64,000 nucleotides of DNA from Malania oleifera (taxonomy: Eukaryota; Streptophyta; Magnoliopsida; Santalales; Ximeniaceae). A program made the translations under genes and the position numbers. Below the pieces are notes generated by a model, which was not told where the DNA came from, ran no database searches, and was given only the letters and a program-made list of their open reading frames with translations. The DNA lies in contig NC_080425.1 in assembly GCF_029873635.1 (NCBI RefSeq), positions 41,605,390 through 41,669,389 on the forward strand, in the 5' to 3' direction. Below, piece after piece: positions 46,051 to 55,654 of this stretch. Numbering within the stretch: the stretch's first letter is position 1; each line of letters opens with the position of its first letter.

Positions 46051-46290
46051 TATACCAGCGTATGGGCCGAGAGTTTTTAAATTATATACCGGCGTATGGG
46101 CCGAGAGTTTTTAAATGATATACCGACGTACGAACAGAGAGTTTTTATATGATATACCGGTATACGGGCTAAGAGTTTTTATATGATATATCGGCGTATG
46201 GGCTGAGAGTTTTTATATGATATACTGGCGTACGGGCCAAGGATGTTCTTACATGATATGCTAGCATACGGGCCGAGCCTTTTTATGTGA
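46051..46290 (+). repeat. 34-bp tandem repeats in S2
   Basis: Units start TATACCGGCG-like at 46051, 46085, 46119, 46153, 46187, 46221 and 46257; consensus core CGTACGGGCCGAGAGTTTTT. Decayed units continue to about 46350. The array lies downstream of the TATA box, so in the transcribed part of the LTR. Confidence 0.85.
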
Positions 46291-47922
46291 TATGTGATAC
46301 TATATACGGGCCGTGATTAATAAAATACGAAATGCCAGCATAATGCCGGCATAAGGGCCGATGTTTTTCATGTTATGAATGAAATGCGATATGATGATAT
46401 TGATTTGACAATTATTATTATGGAATAGCAATGTATCACAATTTGAAATATGTTATATGTTATCATATCCTGGTTGACTTGGTTTAGGCTTACACGAGCA
46501 CGGTATCATAGTTATGTGATCATGATCATTATGATATTGTGTTATTGCTGTCGTACGGGGCAGCATGAGGATGGATAGTCGATGTGGTTTATTGAAGTAT
46601 TGGTGCCCTTGGTGTACGGACCAGGTTTGGTAGACCCATCATACTTACAGACTTTACTTTTGACTTTACAGTGGTTGGCCAGCCATTGTCAGATCCTGCC
46701 TTTAGGCCACATAACCCAGTCATGTGAGGGTAAGACATGACATCAGCCAGGTAACCTTCCAGGGTTGTTTTTTTATTATTATTATTATATAAGATGAATT
46801 ATGCTTATGGAAATTCAGTATGTTCTGCCAAGTTATGATTATAAATGTTTTTCTCAGATATGTTACAGACAGATTCACTGTATATGTTTATGTATGGTTA
46901 TATGTATAACACAGAAATACTTATGTTGCCACACACTGATATTAGTTTATTTCCCTTACTGAGAGGTGTCTCATCCCAAAATTAATGAATATTTCAGGAG
47001 CCCCAAGTAGGAGAGCGGATAAAGCTCCGCAGCATTAGAGTTCAGATGTTTTACCCTGTCTGAAGGGTAAGTTTGTTGTTAGGGTATGACGGATTTGAGG
47101 GCGGTGACCCTAGACCACTTTTGGGACATTTTGGGTTATGTGTATTTTTATAATGTATGTAGTAAATTCTAGTATTGTGTTGAATGGTACTATGAGATGT
47201 ATATGATTTTATGTTTCCTACTGCTTAGGCTTTCGTATTGTAATTTTGATGTATCCTTGGTACCCACGGGTTCAAGTTGATTATGATCTGCTAGGTTTAT
47301 TATATTGGTTTTTATTATCATGGAAAAAATGGTAAAATAAGTAGGTCGTTACAGACTTTTTACTAGTTCAGTCAACCGAGGCATTTATAACCTCCTAGGT
47401 TCGATCACCTGAAGCTCTTTCAAAGTAGATTTAGGTCCAAATTTTGATTAAAAGTTTCCATTTTTCATATAGGTATGACATTTTAGTTCAAGATATTTTT
47501 CATGAAATGTTTGAGGACCTATGGTCAGTCTAAGACCTAGGCTTTTAAATTAAGCCAAAAAATCTAACGTCGGTTGACCGAAGTTTGTCCTAAGGTCAAA
47601 CTATGGTCTTTGGTTCCCTATGGTTAGTCTACGGTTCTGTCTGAGCATTCAATTCATATCATGCATATGCCTGCATTATTACAGACCAAATAAAAAATTA
47701 AATACAATAAAAATTAAAATTAAAATGTCTTCTTCTTTTACTCTTCATTTTCCATGGAATTCGCCTGGAGTGTGTGAGCTTTATGTCCTTGCTGGCTTTC
47801 ATTTTTTGGTATCTTATGTTCGTGCTAAAATGATAACATGTTCACACACTAAATGCACACATAAGATACTGGTGGTTTGTCGGTATCAAAATAGAGATCG
47901 GACTCAAAAAGCCAACATCTTG

Positions 47923-49360
47923 TGTATAGTTGGTCTGAACTTTGCCCTATTCTGTTTTCCAATAACACAAATCTTGTAAAATTCCAGCTAACATGATTTC
48001 AAGTCCTTCAATAATTTCCTCTTGTATAGTTCTTTCATGTCGTGTTCTCCCATATGCCCAAGACGCATATGCCATAAGACGGTCTCATCTGATTCAGCAT
48101 CTATGACTGCAACTCCACCTACAACAGTAGTTCCCTGCAGTGTGTAGATATTCCCATCCAGTTTTTGCCCTTTCATTGCAGCCAGATTACCTTTCCATAC
48201 AGTCAAAACTCCACCTTTGGACTTGTGATAAAAGCCATTACAATCCAAAGTACCGAGTGATATTAAACTCTTTCTTAACTCTGGTATATGTCTTACATTA
48301 CACAATGTTCTTACAGGACCATCAAACATTTTTATCTTTACATTTTCTATGCCAATGATTTTGCAAGAAGCATCATTACCTATAAGAACTGATTCAGAAT
48401 TCACTAACCTGTAAGTGCTAAACCACTCCTTGTTCAGAGTCATGTGATAAGAACATGCCGAGTCAAGTATCCAAGAGTACGTTAGACTATCTGACCCCGC
48501 TGAAACTGATAGAACATCACCATCACTACACGTTGAACCTCCTTCTTGAACAACATTCACAGATTTTTAAGTATCTTTATATTTCTCAGAATTTCCCTTT
48601 TTCCAATCCAGACATTCTGGTTTCACATGCCCCTTTTTATCGCATTTATAACACCAGATTTCTTTCTTCTTCTTAAATTGATTTTGGGATTTATGACTTG
48701 ATCCATGTTTGAATTTTCCTTTGCCTTGCTCATTATTACCCTTTATCACAAGTCCTAATCCTTTATCACATATCTTCAATCTTTGATGAAAATTTAGCAA
48801 AACACTTGTTACCTTTTCAAGATCAAGAGATCCTTTTCCCCATGTAAGAGTGGTCACCAGACCAAGATTTTCATAGGTATGAGTCGAGGGCAAAGAGTTT
48901 AACAACATCAAAGCTTCATCATCCACATCAAACTTAACATGAACTCTCATCAAATCACTAATAATTTGATTGGAAGCATTAATGTGTTGATCTAAGTTTG
49001 ATCCTTCAACCATCTTAAGTCAATACAAACACTGCTTAAGAAAAAGTTTATTATTGAGAGATTTGGACATGTATCGGCTGTCTAACTTTCGCCATATAGC
49101 AGCTGGACAATCCTCCTCCATCACCTGGCAGATTACTTCATTAGCCAAACATAAGTGTATTGTAGAAGCTGCCTTTGCTTGCAATTCTCCCCATGTTGCC
49201 TCATCCATTCCATCTGGTTGAACACCAAGTAATGCATTTCCCATTCATTGTTGTACAAAAATGTCTTTCACTCTCCTCTGCCATAAACTAAAGTTTCTGG
49301 TTTCATTAAATTTGACGATGTCAAATCTTGCAGAAGACGATCCTCATGCTATGACAACAA
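47923..49360 (-). pseudogene. Gag, protease and pre-integrase of element B
   Basis: In minus order: gag from about 49350 (GMDEATWGELQAKAASTI; RYMSKSLNNKLFLKQ), an in-frame TGA at 49022-49020, then MVEGSNLDQHINASNQIISD and the zinc knuckle CYKCDKKGHVKPEC (CX2CX4HX4C) near 48645. A stop at 48569-48567 follows. Then come protease with WILDSACSYHMT (catalytic D-S-A in place of D-S-G near 48470) and the GAG-pre-integrase motif LWHMRLGHMG near 48055, with another stop near 47988. Gag packages the RNA; protease cleaves the polyprotein. The open pieces stay close to one frame, so decay is moderate. Pol continues left of element C at 35625. Confidence 0.82.
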
Positions 49361-49361
49361 T

Positions 49362-49377
49362 TGCTCTGATACCAATT
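49362..49377 (-). other. Primer-binding site of element B (tRNA-Met)
   Basis: Minus strand AAATTGGTATCAGAGC follows the 5' LTR end at 49378. Confidence 0.85.
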
Positions 49378-49965
49378 TGTTGTGATATGGATAGGATAAA
49401 TAGGAAGCACAACGGAATTAATACAACAAGTAAATGCAACAAAACTAGAAATTGATAAACAACAAGAACAACAATAAGATTTATGTGGTTCGGCAAAGCC
49501 TATATCCACAGAAGTAATGACACACAAATTTCACTATGAAAATCTCAAAGTACACAATACACTTCTCAAAATGATCACTCTATCTCAATACAGGGCTAGA
49601 ATGACATATATAACAATGTTTTAGAGGTTTCCCTCCGATTACCTAACCAGTCCAACGTTTAAATTCAAAATTCAAAAAACTGCTCGCAACCCAGAACTTT
49701 TCGTCGATGAGAACATGGGATTCATCAACGAGACCAAGAAGGACACTTGTCGACGAAAACAGGGCATTCGTCGACAAACCCATTTTCTGCTCTCGGTATC
49801 TCAGGATCTCTGAGTTTTTTCTTGCTCTCTGGATCTGCTCGTTGACGAGTATAAGACACTCGTCGACGAGTCTTCTGCTACCACTTAGGAACACTTCAAA
49901 GCTCATGTTTTTCTTCCTTTGTTTGTGAATCCCACTAAGTATAAGAGCCACACACAAATATAACA
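49378..49965 (-). repeat. 5' LTR of element B
   Basis: 588 bp, ends TGTT...AACA, pairs with 32434-33006. TCGTCGACGA array at 49701-49872; TATA-like GTTATATATG near 49605 (minus), downstream in transcription order. Confidence 0.9.
49701..49872. promoter_or_regulatory. TCGTCGACGA palindrome array in B LTR (right copy)
   Basis: Copies at 49701, 49722, 49748, 49770, 49839 and 49861. The two B LTRs differ in which copies are perfect, for example the unit at 32877 is perfect while its partner at 49839 reads CTCGTTGACGAG. Confidence 0.8.
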
Positions 49966-49972
49966 TATTATA

Positions 49973-50013
<41 letters not shown>
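49966..50013 (+). repeat. (TTA)n microsatellite at B target site
   Basis: About 12 TTA units begin right at the TATTA target copy of element B. Confidence 0.85.
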
Positions 50014-50019
<6 letters not shown>

Positions 50020-50129
50020 ATCATGCATGGGCTCAAATGTATTTGCCTCCTTTATTTTATATTTAACTCCCCATGTAATTAATAACATTTCTCTCCCATA
50101 ATTGGTATCTCTCAAATTAAAGGAAGAAT

Positions 50130-53100
50130 TAAAAATTGAATACCTCACTGTTAAAGACCCATTTATCCTACGAAATTTTTTTATTTATTTGACCATCAGA
50201 TTTAACCAAAAGTTCGATATGAATGGTTGCACATGAAGTTACAAGATTTTAAAACAATTAGTAAATATAATTCAGTTCTACATAAAATTAGCTTGAAGCT
50301 AAAACTATGTGGTAAAAATATTACTAAAGAAGACATACTTGAAAAGATTTTACTACTTTCCATCCCACTAATGTGCTCCTGTAGCAACAATATAGGGAGA
50401 GGAAATTTAGTAAATTTTCTGAATTCATATTGTGTCTTTTTGTTGCTTAGCATAATAACAAACTTTTGATAAAATATCTCCAAACTCGTCCAACTGATTC
50501 GACCCATTCCTTGAAGTGAATATGAACACATTTCGTGGTCGAGGACGAGGCCAAAGGTATGGTCGTGGGCATGGTTGTGGCTGTGATAGAAATTATCACT
50601 GGCGTCGAGACGTGAGGATTCGATCCCCCAAAAGAGGGATTACCCCCAAAAGCGGGATAATCAATAATACACATCATGAAAATGAATGCTACAGATGCGG
50701 AGTGAAATGGTCATCGGTCGCGTACCTATCGTATGCCCAAGCACTTAGTAGATGCACACCAAGCCTCTATAAATGGAAAGGAAAATAGTAAAGAAGTAAA
50801 AATAAATGTTGTCGATTTTCTTGCAAATCAAACAATGATGCAAAGTAAGCAATCTTATGTTTGGATTTATCATTGCTTTGATCAATTCTAAGGAAAAAGT
50901 TTGTTTAGCTGATAGAACTACAACACACACAAATCTTTGAGATAGAAAATATTTTCATTACTTGAATATATTTTCAATAAATGTCAATATAATATATGTT
51001 TCTACAAATTTGATTGAAGGCTCCAAAAGAGCTAATATAAAGTTACCTAATGGTACTTTATAACAATTCAATGAAACTTTATATTCCAGTAGATCCAAAA
51101 GAAATCTGTTAAGTTTTAAAGATTTAAAATTCAATGGATATCACATTGAAACTACAAATGAAGGTAGTAAAAAATTTTATTATATTACTTCTATTGTTTA
51201 TGAGAAGAAACAAATTTTAAAAATTCGACAACTTTATTTCTTGAACTGTATTATCCAAAAATTAAAAGCAACAGTAAAATCATATAATATCTTGCACCAG
51301 AAGTGTAATGACCCAAAGTTATTTACACTTTGGTCTGAATATCTTTGACATCCTGGAGATGTAACGATGCGAAGAATCATTGAAAATTCACATGGTTATC
51401 TACTAAAGAATCAAAAGATTATTTTTTCAACTTATTTCATGTATACTTTTTGTTCTCAAGGGAAATTAATTCTCATTTTAATGAAACAATATTTCCTACA
51501 TTAGGGGGAGAAAAATTAGGGCCTGAAGCACAATATGAAATCACATGGAATGCCACGAGTTTAACTCATTTAGATTCTCGCACAAATTAAAGTGAACTTG
51601 AAGTTCAAAAGATTATACATTTGCAAGGGATTGCAAATTAGTTATCAAATTCTTTTGCAGATACTAAAGCCATATTAAAATCTCATATACTTGCTGCAAA
51701 TATTTCAGCACGTATTGATGTCCCTGAAGGACAATAGTTGGTTAATAAACCTAAGTCGCAAGTTAACCATGGAAGGCATTTTGGTGCAAAAGATAAAACT
51801 CCTAGAATGAGAAAATTAAAATCTATAAACACTCTAGAAGAGGTTACAGAGATGAATAATCCATTCAACATTCACAAACCCATTTCTCCTGAAAATGAAA
51901 TCCCCATTATATAATCTCCTGCAGAGAAATCTCCTCCTGAAGAGGAATCTCCTGAAAAGACATCCCTTCAAAAAGGATAGGTACCTGAAAATAATAATGA
52001 GATCTCAATTCATTACACAAGAGAAATATGGGATAGAAATAAAGTTGTTGTCAAAACACATTTGCATATGTAGTATCTACTGACATTACCAGAAGTAATG
52101 ATGACATTACCAGGAGTAACGAGGATCCTGAACCTAAATCTGTTAATGAATATCGATATATAAGAGATCGACCATAATGGAAAGAGGCTATCACATCTGA
52201 ATTAAACTCTCTATCAAAAAGAGAAGTTTTTGGACTTGTAGTCCAGACACCAAAAGATATCCAATCCGTTGGATACAAATGGGTATTTGTGCACTAGCGA
52301 AATAAAAATAATGAAATTACTTGATATAAAGTAAGACTTGTGGCATAAGGTTTCTCGCAAAAACTCAGAATTAATTATAAGGAGACATATTCTCCCGTAA
52401 TGGATGGAATCACTTTCAGATTCCTAATTGGGCTAGCAATTGTTGAACGACTGAGTATGCGTCATATGGACATAGTAACAACATGGATCATTGGATAGTG
52501 AAATTTATATAAAAAATCTCTGAAGGATTTAAATTGCCTAAAGCAAAATCCAGAAATTTATGTTCAATTAAACTCCAACGTTCCTTATATGGATTAAAGC
52601 AATATGGATGCATGTGATACGTTTGATTGAGTACTTTGTGAAAGAAGGATTCATAAAAGATCAAATTTGTCCATGCGTTTTTATCAGAATCCATATTTGC
52701 TATAATTGTTGTTTATGTTGATAATTTGAAATTAGTTGGGATTCATGAAGAGCTCACAAAAATTGCTAATAGCGGAATTTGAGATGAAATATTTGGGAAA
52801 GGAAAAATATTGTCTTAGCCTACAAATTGAACATGTAAATGGCGGAATTCTTGTTCATCAATCTAAATATACTGAAAAGGTATTGAGATCTCCAATGATG
52901 GTGTGATTATGTTAAGAAAGATCAATTTCGACCTCATGATGAGGGGGAGTAATTACTTGGTCCTGAAATACCATATTTAAGTGCTATCGGCTCTCTAATG
53001 TTTCTGGAAAAGTGTACAAGACTCGGCATACATTTGCTTTAAACCTACCAGAAAGATATAACTTTGCTCATACTCGGCGATACTGGAATTAAATTAAACA

Positions 53101-53545
53101 CATTCAATGCTATTTGAGACTAAAGCAGACGATTATAACAATATCCTCTAATCATTCTAAAATATTAGCTATCTATGAAGCTAGTAGAGAATACGTGTGG
53201 TTCAGATCAATGATCTCTCATTTCCAAGAAAATTATGATCTGCAATCAATCAATGATATTCCAACAGTTTTATATGAAAACAATGCTGTATGTATAGCTC
53301 AACCGAGAGGAGGATACATAAATGGTGACAAAACAAAACATATCTCTCAAAAATTCTTTTATATACATGAACTCTAGAAGAATGGTGATATAGATGTTTG
53401 GCAGATCTAATCAAGTGATAAATTAACAGATTTGTTCACCAAAACTTTGCCTATTATAACATTTAAGAAATTGATTTATCTTATCTCATTGGAATAAGAC
53501 ATCTTAAAGATCTTAATAGAATGAATTAATATATGTGTGACATCT
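50130..53545 (+). pseudogene. Gag-pol remainder of element D, integrase core deleted
   Basis: Gag resumes with LKIEYLTVKDPFIL (50132) and MHMKLQDFKTISKYNS (50227), then an Arg/Gly-rich stretch (NMNTFRGRGRGQRYGRG, 50519) and a broken zinc knuckle (CYRCG, 50689). Pol shows the pre-integrase HPGDVTMRRIIENSHGYLL (51354). After about 51450 the reading goes straight to the region after integrase (GEKLGPEAQYEITW, 51509; SELEVQKIIHLQGIAN). The D-D-E core is therefore deleted. RT pieces lie at 52155-52870 (VGYKWVFV; QKLRINYKETYSPVMD), and RNase H at 53000-53540 (YENNAVCIAQ; GDKTKHISQKFFYIHEL; LTDLFTKTLP). Stops and frameshifts are very frequent. It is clearly the oldest pol of the nest. Confidence 0.75.
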
Positions 53546-53554
53546 AAAAGGGAG
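53546..53554 (+). other. Polypurine tract of element D
   Basis: AAAAGGGAG directly before the 3' LTR at 53555. Confidence 0.75.
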
Positions 53555-54013
53555 TGTTATGAAATATAGGTGGATGTCCCCCATGTCAACCATGAACATG
53601 CCCCATATATCTACACTAATTCATATCCCCATGAACTTGTCTCATATGTCTACACTAATTCATGTCTGTATGAACCTGTTCCATATCTGCACTAATTATA
53701 TCCCCATATGAACCTACCCTATATGTTTGCACTAATAAAGTCAGGATGAGCTAACTTGTGAAAGTTATAAATACCTCCTCCCACATAGCCAATGTAAGGA
53801 AGAAAAGTGGAGTAGATAAAGAGAAGAGATATAACTTGTACAAAATCGATTTTGATATTTAATGTAAGGTCGGTTTCAAATCATCTTGTAATTCCGCTTG
53901 CAATAGTAAAGTTTTTGGTCCCATCCGCCTGTGGAATAGACATAACTGAACCACGTAAATTTCTGTCTCGTCTTATTTAATTTTTCTATTTATTTTCTAC
54001 ATCTTTTATAATA
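53555..54013 (+). repeat. 3' LTR of element D
   Basis: 459 bp, TGTTATG...TATAATA (the last bases decayed from TATAACA), followed by target copy AGAAT. It contains the 39-bp repeat array at 53588-53745. Confidence 0.88.
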
Positions 54014-54018
54014 AGAAT

Positions 54019-55649
54019 TGTAATTTTTGTTCCTAGTGATGCTTTTACTCTTTTAGGATTAATTAAATTATTAGTATAGATTTTACATTTACTTTCACAT
54101 ATAATTTTTTCCGCGGTTATTCTATGTAATGATAAAGCGGGGAGAGATGCAAGATACCCTCTCTGCTCCTTCCACCCGTTTCCAGTGTCTTCTCCTTCTC
54201 CAACCCTAATCCTACTCCTGCCTCCGTTGCACCGCGTGACCTCAGGCTTATGCCACTGCGCCGCCGTCCGCCTAACATCTCGCAACCAGATTCTCGTCAT
54301 TTTCGTCGACTCTTGGTCTCTCAAGCTCTCTCTATCTCATTGCACCAAAAGCCCCAGCTGCCTGTTGAGTTCTTTCTATGTGATTATCACTGACGACCAT
54401 TGCGAAGCCCTTCCGGCCATCCCAAAATAAGTAAGCCTATTCTTCATCTCCTCCCTCTCCTTCTCTTTGAATTGTCTCTGTATGTATTTTGAGTGCGTAT
54501 GCGTGTGGAAGTAATGTATAATGCTGCCCTTTATCCTCTACTTTCACTTGTCGTTCTCTCTCTCAGTGCTCTAAGATTGCGCTCTTGTACATTTTAGCCG
54601 GTGAATTTTGATTTGGGTTTTTGAGAGGCTTATATGATTTACAGAAGTTGAAAATGTAAAACTGAGTCCAATGGAAGGGGTTATTACGATGTTTGTTTGA
54701 GAGAGAGCTCTGATTGTTATGGAATTTTGGTTACCGTTGGATATCAAATTTTGGAGGAGAAGATGGTGATAATGCTATTATGGAATATGGAGTTAGTCTT
54801 GGATGCTGATGTACATTGTTAGGTGACTGTGGATCATAAATTAAATTCTGCATGCAATATATGGATGAATGAGGCATCAAAACAAACATGAGAGGGCTAC
54901 TTACAATCTTTTTTCTTCTTCTTCCTTAATCTCCTAATTAGTTTGCTTCCTTGATCCCATTGTCTCTCTTGCGACCACAGTGTTCCGCCCTCAGTTCCAT
55001 TTCTCAATGCCTTTCAATCTCTTTCTTAGCATATGAATATTTCCTCAACGAATGGTAAAAATCTCTCATGAATCCTCCACTGTTTTGAGTGCTCTCAATT
55101 TCTAGCAAGTAATTCTGAGTTACCCCTATTTTGTAAATGATCTTGAGAGCCCCACACTCCCCCTTCTCTCAACTTTCTATCTCCCTCTCTTGTTCAAGAG
55201 CGTCCCCTCTCCCCATCTTTTTCTCTTTGCTTAGTTGCACAACCCCTTTTCCTTCTAAGAGCTCCTCCCTCTAGATGAGTGTAAATATGTGAGTTTATAG
55301 TTGCATGGGTTGGTAAGAGTTTGTTAGATTATTCTATATGCTTTTTGATCAATTAAGAATACTGCAATGATGTTAGATTACACTTGGCTTACAACATGTC
55401 TATTCTTAGGAATATAATGGTCATAAAATAGGAATTTGATGGCTTACAAAAAAAAGAGTAAAATTTAAGCTATTCCATTAAACATGGAATTGGATAGGAA
55501 TAGACATTCCCAAAAAAGGGTGAAATTGGGGAATAATCATTCCTTATCTTTTCCATGTAATGGATTAATAAATGTGTTTTGTCCACTCATAGAAAACTTA
55601 GTTGGAGGTAATATGAATAGCAATTCGATTATCACACATCAACTCCATA
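54019..55649. other. Unassigned segment with an exon-like GC-rich patch
   Basis: Right flank of element D. 54120-54440 is richer in GC than its neighbours, with CT-rich tracts and a possible donor AA|GTAAGCC near 54430, like a plant 5' UTR or first exon. The frame 54185-54430 (81 codons) resembles no known protein. The rest to 55650 is AT- or CT-rich with nothing recognised. It may be the 5' end of a gene lost to the copia E insertion or deletion. Confidence 0.3.
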
Positions 55650-55654
55650 AGCTA

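Larger units (their letters stand above)
45154..47353 (+). repeat. Solo LTR S2 with GACTT duplication
   Basis: 2,200 bp, starting TGTAGTGATCC (decayed TGTAACGACC) and ending GGTCGTTACA. GACTT flanks it at 45149-45153 and 47354-47358. It starts and ends like Ty3/gypsy chromovirus (Tekay-type) LTRs. It holds a TCGTCGACGA array (45235-45425), TATAAATA (45434-45441), a (CT)n tract (45487-45504) and 34-bp repeats (46051-46290). A complete LTR with no internal part is the product of LTR-LTR recombination. Confidence 0.88.
35631..47917 (-). mobile_element. Element C: non-coding (LARD-like) LTR retrotransposon
   Basis: LTRs are 35631-39717 and 43677-47917, both reading TGTTGGC...CCAATTCCAACA on the minus strand. 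The flanks are identical: TCTTG at 35626-35630 and 47918-47922. Each LTR is about 2.0 kb once its inserted solo LTR is removed. The internal region (39718-43676, about 4.0 kb) has a primer-binding site and a polypurine tract but no gag or pol. It therefore depends on proteins of another element. LTR motifs shared with element A suggest a SIRE-like partner. It sits in pol of element B, at the pre-integrase/integrase join, whose reading frame continues across the target site. Confidence 0.9.
43677..47917 (-). repeat. 5' LTR of element C (contains solo LTR S2)
   Basis: 2,036 bp when S2 (45154-47353) and one GACTT are removed. TATAAATA box at 44737-44730 (minus). U3 motifs at 44840-45135 and 47360-47600. 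It ends at CCAACA (47917), followed by target copy TCTTG. A C-run at 44005-44015 differs from the other LTR. Confidence 0.9.
32434..49965 (-). mobile_element. Element B: Ty1-copia (Tork-like), split by element C
   Basis: Two LTRs (32434-33006 and 49378-49965) are in the same minus orientation. The flanks are CATTA (32429-32433) and TATTA (49966-49970), a 5-bp duplication with one mismatch. A tRNA-Met primer site sits left of the right LTR and a polypurine tract right of the left LTR. Removing C (35631-47917 plus one TCTTG copy) leaves about 5.2 kb, a normal copia size. Domain order in the minus direction is gag, protease, integrase, RT, RNase H, with several stops and frameshifts. Confidence 0.9.
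31025..54013 (+). mobile_element. Element D: Ty1-copia retrotransposon, split by element B
   Basis: It has two LTRs (31025-31484 and 53555-54013) and the same flanking 5 bp AGAAT (31020-31024 and 54014-54018). Element B (32434-49965) interrupts its gag. Without B the element is about 5.5 kb. Its gag-pol is heavily decayed and the integrase core is missing. It is the outermost and so the oldest layer of the nest. Confidence 0.88.

Noticed and set aside
46051-46290. Regular 34-bp repeats considered as a CRISPR-like array
   Set aside because: Units are contiguous tandem repeats without unique spacers and lie inside a plant LTR.
49321-49527. 68-codon frame across the B primer site and LTR
   Set aside because: Spans a primer-binding site and LTR border, which are explained as such.
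54185-54430. 81-codon frame in the GC-rich patch
   Set aside because: No domain or conserved motif recognised; kept only as part of an unassigned exon-like segment.
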